In this document: piece after piece, positions 1-7,336 of the stretch
How positions within the stretch are numbered: the first letter of the stretch is position 1
Layout of the letters: every line of letters starts with the position of its first letter
Origin: Victivallales bacterium
GTDB lineage: Bacteria; Verrucomicrobiota; Lentisphaeria; Victivallales; SZUA-371
Reading direction: 5' to 3'
Length of the DNA stretch: 10,570 bases
NCBI GenBank assembly: GCA_028691155.1
Contig: JAQUZV010000054.1
Location: forward strand, 1-10,570
Notes under the pieces: model-generated
The model's database searches: none
What the model was told of the DNA's origin: nothing
What the model saw: the letters and a program-made list of their open reading frames with translations, nothing else
Position numbers and translations under genes: made by a program

Positions 1-104
1 CGGTAATGGTGGTGGACGAAGATGTTTACGGTCAGATTACCCCGGAAAAGGCGATTGCCGTTGTCGATGAAATCATTGCCGCGGAAAAGAATACCGGCAA
101 ATAA
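1..104 (+). CDS. hydC: C-terminal end of NuoE/HydC-like [2Fe-2S] hydrogenase subunit (partial)
   Basis: Only the last 33 or so codons are present, in the frame starting at base 3 and ending with TAA at 102-104. The visible tail contains VMVVDEDVYGQITPEK followed by a helix ending AAEKNTGK. This matches the end of the thioredoxin-like [2Fe-2S] subunit family (complex I 24-kDa/NuoE, HydC or HndA), in which a 'vnddvYgkltPekv' strand-turn-helix closes the domain. The cluster-binding cysteines lie upstream of the window. It sits 24 nt before the HydB start, the usual HydC-HydB-HydA order, which supports the call. In the complex this subunit carries electrons near the flavin of HydB. The assignment rests on a short tail plus context. 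Confidence 0.75.
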   Translation, partial: VMVVDEDVYGQITPEKAIAVVDEIIAAEKNTGK

Positions 105-128
105 CTCCAAAGCATAAGAGGTTGCGGT

Positions 129-2024
129 ATGTGTGTGGATCTCGAAGCAATAGCAAAAGAGTATCATAATAAGGCCGACCGGCTGAAGCGCCGGATCATT
201 CTTTGCGGCGGGACCGGCTGCGTTTCCAACGGCTCGCTCAAAGTGCGGGACGAACTGGTAAAACAACTCAACGCGCTCGGCGAAAAAGCCATTGTCGAGG
301 TACGGACCGAGTCCGAGCACGATACCGCCGGCGCCACGTTGGTGTCCAAGTCCGGTTGTCAGGGATTCTGCCAGCAGGGACCGTTGCTGCTGATTCTGCC
401 CGATGAAATCCTTTATACCAAAGTCAAACCCGAAGATGCGACGGAAATCGTGGAAAAGACGATCATCGGCGGCCAGATCATCGAACGGCTGCTTTACGTC
501 AATCCGGTGACCGGCAGGCATTGCCGCGGCGATCAGGATATCGACTTCAACTCCCGGCAGCACCGTATGGTGCTGAAGAACTGCCGCATTGAACCGGACA
601 GCATCGAAGAATACATCGGTCGCGGCGGTTACGAAGGCGCCCGCAAGGCGGTTACCGCCATGGCGCCGGCGGAAGTCTGTGAAGAGATGATCAAAGCCGG
701 GCTGCGCGGTCGCGGCGGCGGCGGGTTTCCGACCGGTTTGAAATGGAAATTTACCCTGGCCAGCCAAAATGACAAAAAATATGTCATCTGCAACGGGGAC
801 GAAGGCGATCCGGGCGCATTCATGGACCGTTCGGTGATGGAAGGCAATCCCCATGCCGTGATCGAAGGCATGATGGTGGCGGCCCGGGCGATCGGCGCCG
901 ACGAGGGTTATGTTTACGTCCGAGCCGAATATCCGCTGGCGGTGGCCCGGATGCAGAACGCGGTCAAGGATGCGGAACGGGTCGGTTTGCTCGGCGACAA
1001 TCTGTTCGGCGCCGATTTCAGTTTCCGCATCAATGTCATGGAAGGTGCGGGGGCGTTCGTCTGCGGCGAAGAAACCGCGTTGATCGCCTCGATCGAAGGC
1101 AAGCGCGGTATGCCGATGCCCAAGCCGCCGTTCCCGGCCCAGTCCGGTCTTTGGGGCAAACCCACGGTAATCAACAACGTCGAAACGCTGGCGACCGTTC
1201 CGCTCATCATGCGGCAGGGGGCGGAAGTCTTCCGGCAGATCGGGACGGAAAAATCTCCCGGCACCAAGACCTTTGCCCTGACCGGGCATGTGGCCAATAC
1301 CGGGTTGATCGAAGTGCCGTTCGGCACCACGTTGCGCGAAATCGTTTATAATATCGGCGGCGGCGTCACCAACAACAAAGGCGAAGTCACCGGCGAAGAT
1401 TTCAAGGCGGTTCAGATCGGCGGTCCGTCCGGCGGTTGCCTGACTCCGGACATGCTCGATCTGCCGATGGACTTCGACTCCCTGAAGACGGTCGGCGCCA
1501 TGGTCGGTTCCGGCGGTCTGGTGGTTATGAACAAGGAAACGTGTATCATCAAGGTGGCGCGTTTCTTCATGCAGTTCACCCAGAACGAATCCTGCGGCAA
1601 GTGCGTCCCCTGTCGGGAAGGCACCAAGCAGATGCTGGCGTTGCTCGATGACATTATCGAAGGGCGGGCCGATGAAAAAACGCTGGAACTGCTGGAACAG
1701 ACGGCTCGGGCGGTACAGGCCGGCTCGCTTTGCGGGTTGGGCAAAACGGCCCCGAATCCGGTGCTTTCCACGCTACGCTATTTCCGTGACGAATACGAAG
1801 CGCACGTCTTCGACAAGCGCTGTCCCGCCAACGAATGCAAGGCGCTGTGCCGTCCGGAAATCGATCCGAACAAGTGTATCGGCTGTACGGCCTGTGCCCG
1901 GAAGTGTCCGGTCAACGCCATCAGCGGTGAAAAGAAGAAGCCCCATCACATCGACGCGGACAAATGCATCAAATGCGGCGCCTGTAAGGCGGCCTGCCGG
2001 TTCGACGCCATTTCCGGGGTCTAG
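129..2024 (+). CDS. hydB: HydB: NuoF-like FMN/NADH-binding iron-sulfur subunit of [FeFe]-hydrogenase
   Basis: This 631-aa flavoprotein subunit binds NAD(H) and FMN and passes electrons between NADH, ferredoxin and HydA in the cytoplasm. Domains in order: an N-terminal thioredoxin-like [2Fe-2S] domain with C26, C31, C77 and C81; a complex I 51-kDa core with the FMN/NADH loop GRGGGGFPTGLKW (194-206), NGDEGDPGA (222-230) and CGEE (312-315); an SLBB-like segment; the [4Fe-4S] ligands C489, C492, C495 and C535; and a C-terminal double ferredoxin with C583/586/589/593 and C613/616/619/623. H559, C565, C570 and C574 just before the ferredoxin could form a metal site. The length and the two added ends are typical of HydB/HndC rather than NuoF. 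The start at 129 follows an AAGAGG ribosome site at 116-121 with 7 nt spacing. hydA follows 40 nt downstream. Electron bifurcation is inferred from architecture, not shown. Confidence 0.95.
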   Translation: MCVDLEAIAKEYHNKADRLKRRIILCGGTGCVSNGSLKVRDELVKQLNALGEKAIVEVRTESEHDTAGATLVSKSGCQGFCQQGPLLLILPDEILYTKVKPEDATEIVEKTIIGGQIIERLLYVNPVTGRHCRGDQDIDFNSRQHRMVLKNCRIEPDSIEEYIGRGGYEGARKAVTAMAPAEVCEEMIKAGLRGRGGGGFPTGLKWKFTLASQNDKKYVICNGDEGDPGAFMDRSVMEGNPHAVIEGMMVAARAIGADEGYVYVRAEYPLAVARMQNAVKDAERVGLLGDNLFGADFSFRINVMEGAGAFVCGEETALIASIEGKRGMPMPKPPFPAQSGLWGKPTVINNVETLATVPLIMRQGAEVFRQIGTEKSPGTKTFALTGHVANTGLIEVPFGTTLREIVYNIGGGVTNNKGEVTGEDFKAVQIGGPSGGCLTPDMLDLPMDFDSLKTVGAMVGSGGLVVMNKETCIIKVARFFMQFTQNESCGKCVPCREGTKQMLALLDDIIEGRADEKTLELLEQTARAVQAGSLCGLGKTAPNPVLSTLRYFRDEYEAHVFDKRCPANECKALCRPEIDPNKCIGCTACARKCPVNAISGEKKKPHHIDADKCIKCGACKAACRFDAISGV

Positions 2025-2064
2025 TGCGAGTGGAATTCATCAGCGAATACGGAGATTTAACATA

Positions 2065-4125
2065 ATGAATGAAGAAAAAAAGACTCTGATCGTCAACGGC
2101 CAGGAAGTAGAGATCGGTGACGAACGCAACCTCCTGGAACTTATCCGGAAAGTCGGCATCGAAATACCGACTTTCTGCTACCATTCCGAACTGAGCATCT
2201 ACGGCGCCTGTCGGCTGTGTATCGTGGAAGTGGAAAAGCGCGGCATTATGGCGTCGTGTTCCACCAAACCCGAGCCCGGGATGGTCATCCATACCGACAC
2301 CAAGAAGCTGCGCGATATCCGCAAGATCAATGTCGAACTGCTGCTGGCCAGCCATGACCGCGAATGCCCGACCTGTGTGCGCAGTTCCAGTTGCGCCCTT
2401 CAGGATTTGGCCCGTCGTCTCGGCGTTGAAGAAATCCGTTACAAACAGTCGACCAAGAAAGCCGCCAAGGACAAGTCTTCGCCGTCCATCGAACGCGACC
2501 CCAACAAATGCATCCTCTGCGGTGACTGCGTTCGGGTCTGTCGCGAGTTGCAGGGCATCGGGGCGATCGACTTTGTGTTCCGCGGTTCCAAGGCCATGGT
2601 CGCTCCGGCTTTCAACCAGGATCTGGGGCAGGTCGAGTGCGTCAACTGTGGCCAGTGCGCCGCTGTTTGTCCGACCGGGGCCATTGTTCCCCATCAGGAT
2701 CGGGAAGACGTCTGGAATGCGCTGCATGATCCGGACAAGGTGGTGGTGGCGCAGATTGCCCCGGCGGTCCGGGTGGCGATCGGTGAATACTTCGGCCTTC
2801 CCGCCGGGGAAAACGACAGCGGCAAACTGGTCAATGCCCTCAAGATGATGGGCTTCGATCACGTTTACGACACCTGCTTTACCGCGGATATGACGATTTT
2901 CGAGGAAGCCACCGAATTTATCGATCGCTTCACCAAGGGTGAAAAGCTGCCGCTGTTTACCAGTTGCTGTCCCGCCTGGGTCAAATATTGCGAAATCTAT
3001 TTCCCCGAATTGCTGGGCCATGTCTCCTCCTGCCGCAGCCCGCAGCAGATGTTCGGCTCGGTGGCCAGAAAGGCGCTGCCGTCCCAGTTGAACATCAAGC
3101 CGGAAAATCTGGTGGTGGTTTCGATCATGCCCTGTACCGCGAAGAAGGCCGAAGCACAGTTGCCGAAATTCCGGACCAACGGCCGGCCCGATGTCGATTT
3201 CGTCCTGACCACCACCGAAGTCGGTCGGATGATCAACAGCATGGGCATTCAGTTCCAGGATCTTCAGCCCGAGGCGTTCGATATGCCGTTCGGGTTTTCG
3301 ACCGGCGGCGGGGTGATTTTCGGCGCCACCGGCGGGGTGATGGAAGCCGCCTTGCGTTATGCGGTGGAAAAAGTACAGGGCAAGCCGCTGGAAAAAGTTG
3401 ATTTCAAAGCCGTCCGCGGCATGGAAAAACTAAAGGAAGCCACGCTTGACGTGGCGGGCAATCAGATCAAGGTGGCGGTGGTCTATGGACTGGCCCAGGC
3501 GAAAAAACTGGCCCAAAAGGTCGTCAGCGGCGAAGCCGATTATCATTTCATCGAGGTGATGGCCTGTCCCGGCGGGTGCATTTCCGGCGGCGGTCAGCCG
3601 ATGCTCAAGCATCCGGAAACCCGGCTGGAACGCATCAAAGGCATCTATGCGGCCGATAAAGAACACCAGTTGCAGAAGTCGCAGGACAATTATATGGTGG
3701 AAAAATGCTATAACCAGTATTTCGGCGGCCAGCCCGGTTCGCACGAAGCCCACCATTCGCTCCATACCTATTATCAGAACCGCAGTCAGCTGTTCGACGC
3801 CAAGGTGCCGGTACTTCGCGGCAAGGCGGAAGAACGCCTGCCGATCACCGTTACCATCTGTGCCAACCAGAAGAACTGTCCGGGACAGATGCTGCTGGCG
3901 CTGATCGTCGACTTCGTCAAGAAGAGCGGTTATACCGATCGGGTGGATATCGATGCCGCCTTCAGTTCGCGGCCACAGCCGGACGGCACCATTTGCGTGA
4001 CCATCGGCGATATGGTGGTGGACCGTTGCGCCTTCACCAATGCGATCAATACCGAGGAACAGTTGCGCAATCACGCCGTCTTCGATGCGATCGAGAAAAA
4101 AATCACCCAGGCGCTGGCGGACTAA
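2065..4125 (+). CDS. hydA: HydA: [FeFe]-hydrogenase catalytic subunit with extra C-terminal thioredoxin-like domain
   Basis: This 686-aa enzyme makes or oxidises H2 at the H-cluster. In order: a plant-type [2Fe-2S] ferredoxin domain (C38, C49, C52, C65); the His-Cys3 [4Fe-4S] site (H97, C101, C104, C110); a two-cluster ferredoxin domain (C149/152/155/159 and C192/195/198/202); and the catalytic domain with its three signatures, FTSCCPAW (C301, C302), MPCTAKKAE (C357) and MACPGGC (C501, C505). C302, C357, C501 and C505 are the expected cluster ligands and C301 the expected proton relay. The small-subunit-type tail with YFGGQPGS follows. Residues from about 590 onward are an additional domain that keeps C599 and C605 but has SSRPQ where a second cysteine pair would be expected. 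The start is ATG 2065, with GGAG at 2051-2054. The frame stays open upstream to 1648, but that part lies inside hydB. It is the last gene of the operon, followed by a terminator. Confidence 0.97.
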   Translation: MNEEKKTLIVNGQEVEIGDERNLLELIRKVGIEIPTFCYHSELSIYGACRLCIVEVEKRGIMASCSTKPEPGMVIHTDTKKLRDIRKINVELLLASHDRECPTCVRSSSCALQDLARRLGVEEIRYKQSTKKAAKDKSSPSIERDPNKCILCGDCVRVCRELQGIGAIDFVFRGSKAMVAPAFNQDLGQVECVNCGQCAAVCPTGAIVPHQDREDVWNALHDPDKVVVAQIAPAVRVAIGEYFGLPAGENDSGKLVNALKMMGFDHVYDTCFTADMTIFEEATEFIDRFTKGEKLPLFTSCCPAWVKYCEIYFPELLGHVSSCRSPQQMFGSVARKALPSQLNIKPENLVVVSIMPCTAKKAEAQLPKFRTNGRPDVDFVLTTTEVGRMINSMGIQFQDLQPEAFDMPFGFSTGGGVIFGATGGVMEAALRYAVEKVQGKPLEKVDFKAVRGMEKLKEATLDVAGNQIKVAVVYGLAQAKKLAQKVVSGEADYHFIEVMACPGGCISGGGQPMLKHPETRLERIKGIYAADKEHQLQKSQDNYMVEKCYNQYFGGQPGSHEAHHSLHTYYQNRSQLFDAKVPVLRGKAEERLPITVTICANQKNCPGQMLLALIVDFVKKSGYTDRVDIDAAFSSRPQPDGTICVTIGDMVVDRCAFTNAINTEEQLRNHAVFDAIEKKITQALAD

Positions 4126-4184
4126 ACGCCGGTTCCTGTCGGCCATGCCGTCTCCTCCTCCTTGCGACGGCGTGGTTTTTCGTG

Positions 4185-4213
4185 ACGCCGCGGTTCCCCG
4201 CCGCGGCGTTTTT
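4185..4213 (+). terminator. Rho-independent terminator of the hyd operon
   Basis: A perfect 9-bp GC-rich stem (ACGCCGCGG at 4185-4193 with CCGCGGCGT at 4201-4209) encloses a 7-nt loop and runs straight into TTTTT (4209-4213). It lies 60 nt after the hydA stop, so it ends the hydrogenase transcript. The left arm could also pair with CGGCGT at 4168-4173, which gives a weaker competing hairpin. With no + strand gene following, that alternative is probably incidental. Confidence 0.85.
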
Positions 4214-4305
4214 ATTGTCTTCGCCCGATGGAATGCCGGTGAGAAGACAAGGGCTTGCGGAGGTATGGTTCTTCCGTTCCGGTGGCGGCGGTCAAGACGG
4301 ACGGG

Positions 4306-4331
4306 GCAAAAATCGGTCGGGGCGGCCGATT
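4306..4331 (-). terminator. Probable terminator of the 144-aa membrane protein gene
   Basis: On the minus strand AATCGG and CCGATT (+ positions 4326-4331 and 4311-4316) form a 6-bp stem around a 9-nt GC-rich loop, followed by a run of T residues (+ strand A at 4308-4312). It sits 23 nt beyond the stop codon of the 144-aa gene. The stem is short, so confidence is moderate. With the hyd terminator at 4185-4213 it accounts for the gene-free stretch 4126-4353 between the two convergent genes. Confidence 0.55.
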
Positions 4332-4353
4332 CGGTCCCACGGTCGTTCGGTTG

Positions 4354-4788
4354 CTACGGGATATAAATCCGGTAAAAGTGTTGGTGCCCGTCGGTAAAGA
4401 CAATGCGATGGCGACTTTGCTCCAGATATTTTCCGGCGCTTTTGAGCTCGAAATCGATGGGGTAGCCGCGATGCATATCGTGGTTGAAATGCAGATATGG
4501 CCGCTTGCTCGGATGGTTGGGGTGAAAAATGCCGTGTTCGGCAGCGATAAAGACAAACCAGCGCTCTTGATCATAAAACCAATATTCGCCCGGAAAACCC
4601 GGACGGTAGTAGACCGGCAGGACTATTTTTTCTCCTTTATCCACCTGCATCGCCAGAATATCATGCGAGCGCAGCAGGGGACGAAAATGCCACAAGTAAA
4701 GGCCCCCTCCCAGCACCAGCAGAATTCCGGTGATCAGGAAGAGGTTCCACCATAATTTCCCCGGCGATGATTCCTGCCGCAGTAACAT
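4354..4788 (-). CDS. Hypothetical membrane-anchored protein, 144 aa
   Basis: I do not recognise the family. A single hydrophobic segment (about residues 13-34, starting LWWNLFLITGILL) follows a short charged N-terminus. About 110 mostly polar residues, rich in aromatic residues and histidines, come next, for example YRPGFPGEYWFYDQERW and HFNHDMHRGY. This suggests an N-terminally anchored protein with a small extracytoplasmic beta-rich domain. No lipobox or catalytic motif is obvious. It is transcribed opposite to hydA. A purine-rich GAGAGG abuts the ATG directly, so the effective ribosome site may be AAAGAG or the GGGGG just upstream. No other in-frame start fits better. A terminator follows at 4306-4331. 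The coding call is supported by the coherent topology and the flanking terminators. The function is unknown. Confidence 0.65.
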   Translation of the reverse strand: MLLRQESSPGKLWWNLFLITGILLVLGGGLYLWHFRPLLRSHDILAMQVDKGEKIVLPVYYRPGFPGEYWFYDQERWFVFIAAEHGIFHPNHPSKRPYLHFNHDMHRGYPIDFELKSAGKYLEQSRHRIVFTDGHQHFYRIYIP

Positions 4789-4850
4789 CCTCTCTTTACC
4801 CCCTTGTCGATGTTATTGCCCGAGGGTTACGGCGATACCGCCGGGATTTG

Positions 4851-4895
4851 CCCCGGGAAAACGCCGGTCGGCTGACCGGCATTACGTGCCCGGGG
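4851..4895 (-). terminator. Terminator of yqhD inside a nested palindrome
   Basis: On the minus strand, 59 nt after the yqhD stop, GCCGGTC-AGCC-GACCGGC (+ 4863-4880) forms a perfect 7-bp hairpin with a 4-nt loop, followed by GTTTT. This is a plausible intrinsic terminator. It is enclosed by a second perfect 7-bp inverted repeat, CCCCGGG at 4851-4857 and CCCGGGG at 4889-4895. The whole element can therefore form a two-tier hairpin or cruciform on either strand. It separates yqhD from the 144-aa gene, whose own promoter I could not identify. Confidence 0.6.
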
Positions 4896-4938
4896 AGAAA
4901 AATTATTTTCCGGCGGCACTTGTTTTTTGACCGCGCCG

Positions 4939-6096
4939 TCAGCAGCGACGGATGATTTCATATGCGGCGTCGGCGCCGATGTCGTTATTTTCCCCGAGCA
5001 CCGTGCCCCGGTCCGCAAAACGTCGCCGGATTTCCGTTGCCGCCTCTTCCGCATTGATCCGGTAATCCGCCAGATGCGTGGGGACCTTGAGGCGATGGAA
5101 AAATTTTTCGGTGGCGGCAATGGTTGCTTCGATGGCTTCATCCGGCTGGTCATGCTCGATACCCCAGACTTCGCGACCGTACCGCAGCAATTTTTCCGCT
5201 TTGTTCCGGCGCTGGTACCGCCACAGGGCCGGCAGCACGATGGCCAGCGTCCGGGCATGGTCGAGCTGGTACAGCGCGGTCAGTTCGTGGCCGAGCATAT
5301 GGGTGGCCCAATCCTGAGGCACGCCGCAGGCAATCAAACCGTTCAGCGCCATGGTCGAACACCAGCAGACGTTGGCGCGGGCGTCGTAATCGTGCGGGTG
5401 CTCCATTACGTAGGGACCGGTGGCAATCAGCGTTTTGAGGATGCCTTCCGCCATATAGTCCTGCAACGGCGCGGCGGCGGGGTAGGTCAGGTACTGTTCG
5501 AAGACATGGATCATGGCGTCGACGATGCCGTTGGCGGTCTGGCGTTCCGGCAGCGTGAAACTGAATTGGGGATCGATAATGGCAAATTTGGGGTACACCA
5601 GAGGATTGCCGAAGGCCAGTTTTTCCCGGGATGAGAGCCGGGAAATGACCGCGTTGCAGTTCATCTCCGACCCGGTGGCCGGCAAGGTGAGAATACACCC
5701 CAACGGCAATGCGGCGGTGGGAGGAACTGTTGCGGACAAAATATCCCAGGGGTCTTTGCTGCGGGGAAAAAGTGCGGCGACGGCAATGAATTTGGCCGCA
5801 TCGATGACCGACCCGCCGCCGACCGCGACCAGAAAACCGACATTTTCCCGGCGGATAATGTCCACCGCCCGCATGCAGGTTTCGTAATGCGGATTGGGTT
5901 CGATGCCGCCGAATTCGATGACATCGCGTTCCTGCAGCGCCGCCATGGTCTGGTCATAGGCGCCGTTCTTTTTAATTGACCCGCCGCCGTAGAGCATCAT
6001 GATACGGATTTCCGGCGGCAACAGTTCCGCCAGGCGGGCAACCACATTTTTCCCGAATACCAGATGGACCGGATTGCAAAATTCAAAATTCAGCAT
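4939..6096 (-). CDS. yqhD: YqhD-type iron-containing NADPH-dependent alcohol dehydrogenase / aldehyde reductase
   Basis: This 385-aa group III (iron-containing) alcohol dehydrogenase should reduce short-chain and aldehydic products to alcohols with NADPH. It resembles E. coli YqhD (387 aa) from end to end. Shared stretches include YGGGS (36-40), FGGIEPNPHYET (62-73), VGGGSVIDAAK (92-102), LPATGSE (138-144) and GVPQDWATHMLGHELTA (258-274). The metal ligands expected from YqhD are present as D193, H197, H266 and H280. The GGGS at 37-40 is in the cofactor-binding fold typical of the YqhD/butanol dehydrogenase branch. The start at 6096 has AGGAG about 8 nt upstream. The DUF3313-like lipoprotein gene lies 26 nt upstream on the same strand, so the two are probably one transcript, ended by the hairpin at 4851-4895. 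Likely role: redox balancing in fermentation or removal of toxic aldehydes. The exact substrate cannot be read from sequence. Confidence 0.95.
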   Translation of the reverse strand: MLNFEFCNPVHLVFGKNVVARLAELLPPEIRIMMLYGGGSIKKNGAYDQTMAALQERDVIEFGGIEPNPHYETCMRAVDIIRRENVGFLVAVGGGSVIDAAKFIAVAALFPRSKDPWDILSATVPPTAALPLGCILTLPATGSEMNCNAVISRLSSREKLAFGNPLVYPKFAIIDPQFSFTLPERQTANGIVDAMIHVFEQYLTYPAAAPLQDYMAEGILKTLIATGPYVMEHPHDYDARANVCWCSTMALNGLIACGVPQDWATHMLGHELTALYQLDHARTLAIVLPALWRYQRRNKAEKLLRYGREVWGIEHDQPDEAIEATIAATEKFFHRLKVPTHLADYRINAEEAATEIRRRFADRGTVLGENNDIGADAAYEIIRRC

Positions 6097-6123
6097 AATG
6101 AGCTCTCCTCCGTCGGGCGGGGT

Positions 6124-6894
6124 TTAATAGTTGATCAGCACAAACACCGCCGGGGCGGGCACGCTTTTTCCCTTGATGTTGGCCAGTTGTTTGACAATGT
6201 TCTGCGCCCATTCATCGATCATCTGGCGCTGATTGCCATAGGTGGTGAAATTCAGCAGATTGAGGATGGCCGCTTTGTTCTTCTCGTTGTCGGCCAACCC
6301 CATGACCAGTTTGCCGGAGGCGTCGGTAATGCGGCATTCCATCGCGGCCTGGGCATTGAAGGAGTTGTCGGTAATCAGGTTGACGCAACTGTCGACGGCA
6401 GTTCCGATCGGAAAGACCAGCAGCAGCATGGCTCCTTTGTAGAACGGTTTGCCGGGGACAACCTGAACCAGCGCCAGCTCGATATTCAGCGTATCGGGAC
6501 CGGGCCGGTCCGCCACCTGGAAATTACTGTTTTTCGGCACGGCCTGGCGCAAGGCGGTATAGGCATAGTCCACCAGGTCCTTGATGTCGTCGCGATGCAG
6601 GCCGATCATTTCGCGGGTGCTCATGCCCTGCATGTTGTTGTTTTTGATCGTGTCGGTGAAAATGACCGGTTTGATGAAAATTTTCCGGATCCGATCCGGA
6701 TTGTAGTCGGCGGCGACATATTCGCGCCGGAACGCGGTATCTTCCGGACTGGGACGCATGACGGCGGGGTTGACGAATCCCGCCGGCTTGGCCGGGGCAA
6801 TGCGACAGCCCGCCATCCCCAGCAGCAATAAGATCAGGACCGGAATAATGCCCCGGCCCAATACCGGCGGCTGAATCTTCCACTGTTCTCTCAT
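6124..6894 (-). CDS. DUF3313-like lipoprotein
   Basis: This 256-aa predicted lipoprotein has a basic N-terminus (MREQWK), a hydrophobic stretch (about 15-28) and a lipobox-like LGMAGC with C30 as the probable lipidated cysteine. Arg rather than Asp at +2 fits outer-membrane sorting under the E. coli rule. The mature part follows the pattern of the DUF3313 family: a Y-x-P strand near REYVAADYNPD, a KPVIF strand, PGPDTLNIELAL in the middle, a hydrophobic FPIGTAVDS segment, then DASGKLVMGLADN near the end. The family is found in Gram-negative envelopes and its function is unknown. AAGGAG lies 11 nt before the ATG, slightly long. It is the first gene of a probable two-gene unit with yqhD. I see no clear promoter in 6895-7003. 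The family match is from memory of its pattern. Confidence 0.75.
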   Translation of the reverse strand: MREQWKIQPPVLGRGIIPVLILLLLGMAGCRIAPAKPAGFVNPAVMRPSPEDTAFRREYVAADYNPDRIRKIFIKPVIFTDTIKNNNMQGMSTREMIGLHRDDIKDLVDYAYTALRQAVPKNSNFQVADRPGPDTLNIELALVQVVPGKPFYKGAMLLLVFPIGTAVDSCVNLITDNSFNAQAAMECRITDASGKLVMGLADNEKNKAAILNLLNFTTYGNQRQMIDEWAQNIVKQLANIKGKSVPAPAVFVLINY

Positions 6895-7003
6895 ATTTCT
6901 TCTTTCTCCTTAAAATATGCGGAAACGCCGTCCGGCAGGATATAACGATCCGCTTCCGTATTCTCCATTACGGCTGCAGGCGATGACCTCGGCGTCGGCA
7001 AGC

Positions 7004-7043
7004 AAAAACCGGGGAGGAAAGAAAAGAATTTTTCCCTTCCTCC
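7004..7043 (-). terminator. Terminator of the DUF948-YtxH operon
   Basis: On the minus strand GGAGGAAGG (+ 7035-7043) pairs with CTTTCCTCC (+ 7013-7021), giving 9 bp with one G-T pair and an A/T-rich loop, followed by CCGG and TTTTT (+ strand A at 7004-7008). It starts 12 nt after the YtxH-like gene's stop. The purine/pyrimidine-rich stem and T-run make it a good intrinsic terminator. Confidence 0.65.
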
Positions 7044-7055
7044 GCCGTTTACGGC

Positions 7056-7334
7056 CTAGACCACCGTGTCTTCTTCGCTTTCATCACATGATTTCTTCCG
7101 GCATGCTTCCACGGCGGCCATGATTTCCGCCTTCTTCTGACTCAGGGCGTCCTTGGCTTCGCTCAGCGCTTCACTGACTTTTTCCCTGATGTCACCGGTT
7201 TTCTGGGCCAGCAGCAGACGGGTTTCCTTGCCGGCACGCGGCGCAAACAATACCGCTGTTGCCGCCCCGACCAGGGCTCCGACGGCGAATGCACTGATAA
7301 TAGTAGTCACCTGAGTGGATTTTTCCTCTGACAT
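7056..7334 (-). CDS. YtxH-like small membrane protein
   Basis: This 92-aa protein has one N-terminal transmembrane segment (about residues 9-30, SAFAVGALVGAATAVLFA). The YtxH-family signature LFAPRAGKETR follows directly, then a charged amphipathic helix rich in Lys, Glu and Ala, and an acidic tail. YtxH proteins are small membrane proteins often linked to general stress. Their molecular role is not known. Two in-frame ATGs are six bases apart. AGGAG lies only 2 nt before the upstream one (7340) but 8 nt before 7334, so I chose 7334. The upstream ATG would overlap the preceding gene's stop in an ATGA arrangement. From 7334 the genes are 2 nt apart. It is the second gene of a two-gene operon. 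Confidence 0.85.
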   Translation of the reverse strand: MSEEKSTQVTTIISAFAVGALVGAATAVLFAPRAGKETRLLLAQKTGDIREKVSEALSEAKDALSQKKAEIMAAVEACRKKSCDESEEDTVV

Positions 7335-7336
7335 GA

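Noticed and set aside
1648..2064. Upstream extension of the hydA frame into hydB.
   Set aside because: The extension is Arg/Pro-rich shadow sequence of hydB. The [2Fe-2S] domain begins directly after the ATG at 2065, which has its own ribosome site.
1969..3021. A minus-strand open frame of 350 codons opposite the hydB end and the hydA start.
   Set aside because: It is antisense to conserved ferredoxin and hydrogenase domains, with no recognisable family features. Long antisense frames are expected at this GC content.
4255..4755. A + strand open frame of 166 codons opposite the 144-aa gene.
   Set aside because: The minus-strand frame has a sensible transmembrane topology and a flanking terminator. 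The + frame has neither and would start inside a terminator region.
4927..5634. A + strand open frame of 235 codons opposite yqhD.
   Set aside because: It is antisense to yqhD, whose protein is conserved along its whole length. The composition is that of a codon shadow.
6064..6831. A + strand open frame of 255 codons opposite the lipoprotein gene.
   Set aside because: It is antisense to a protein with a signal sequence, a lipobox and a DUF3313-like pattern.
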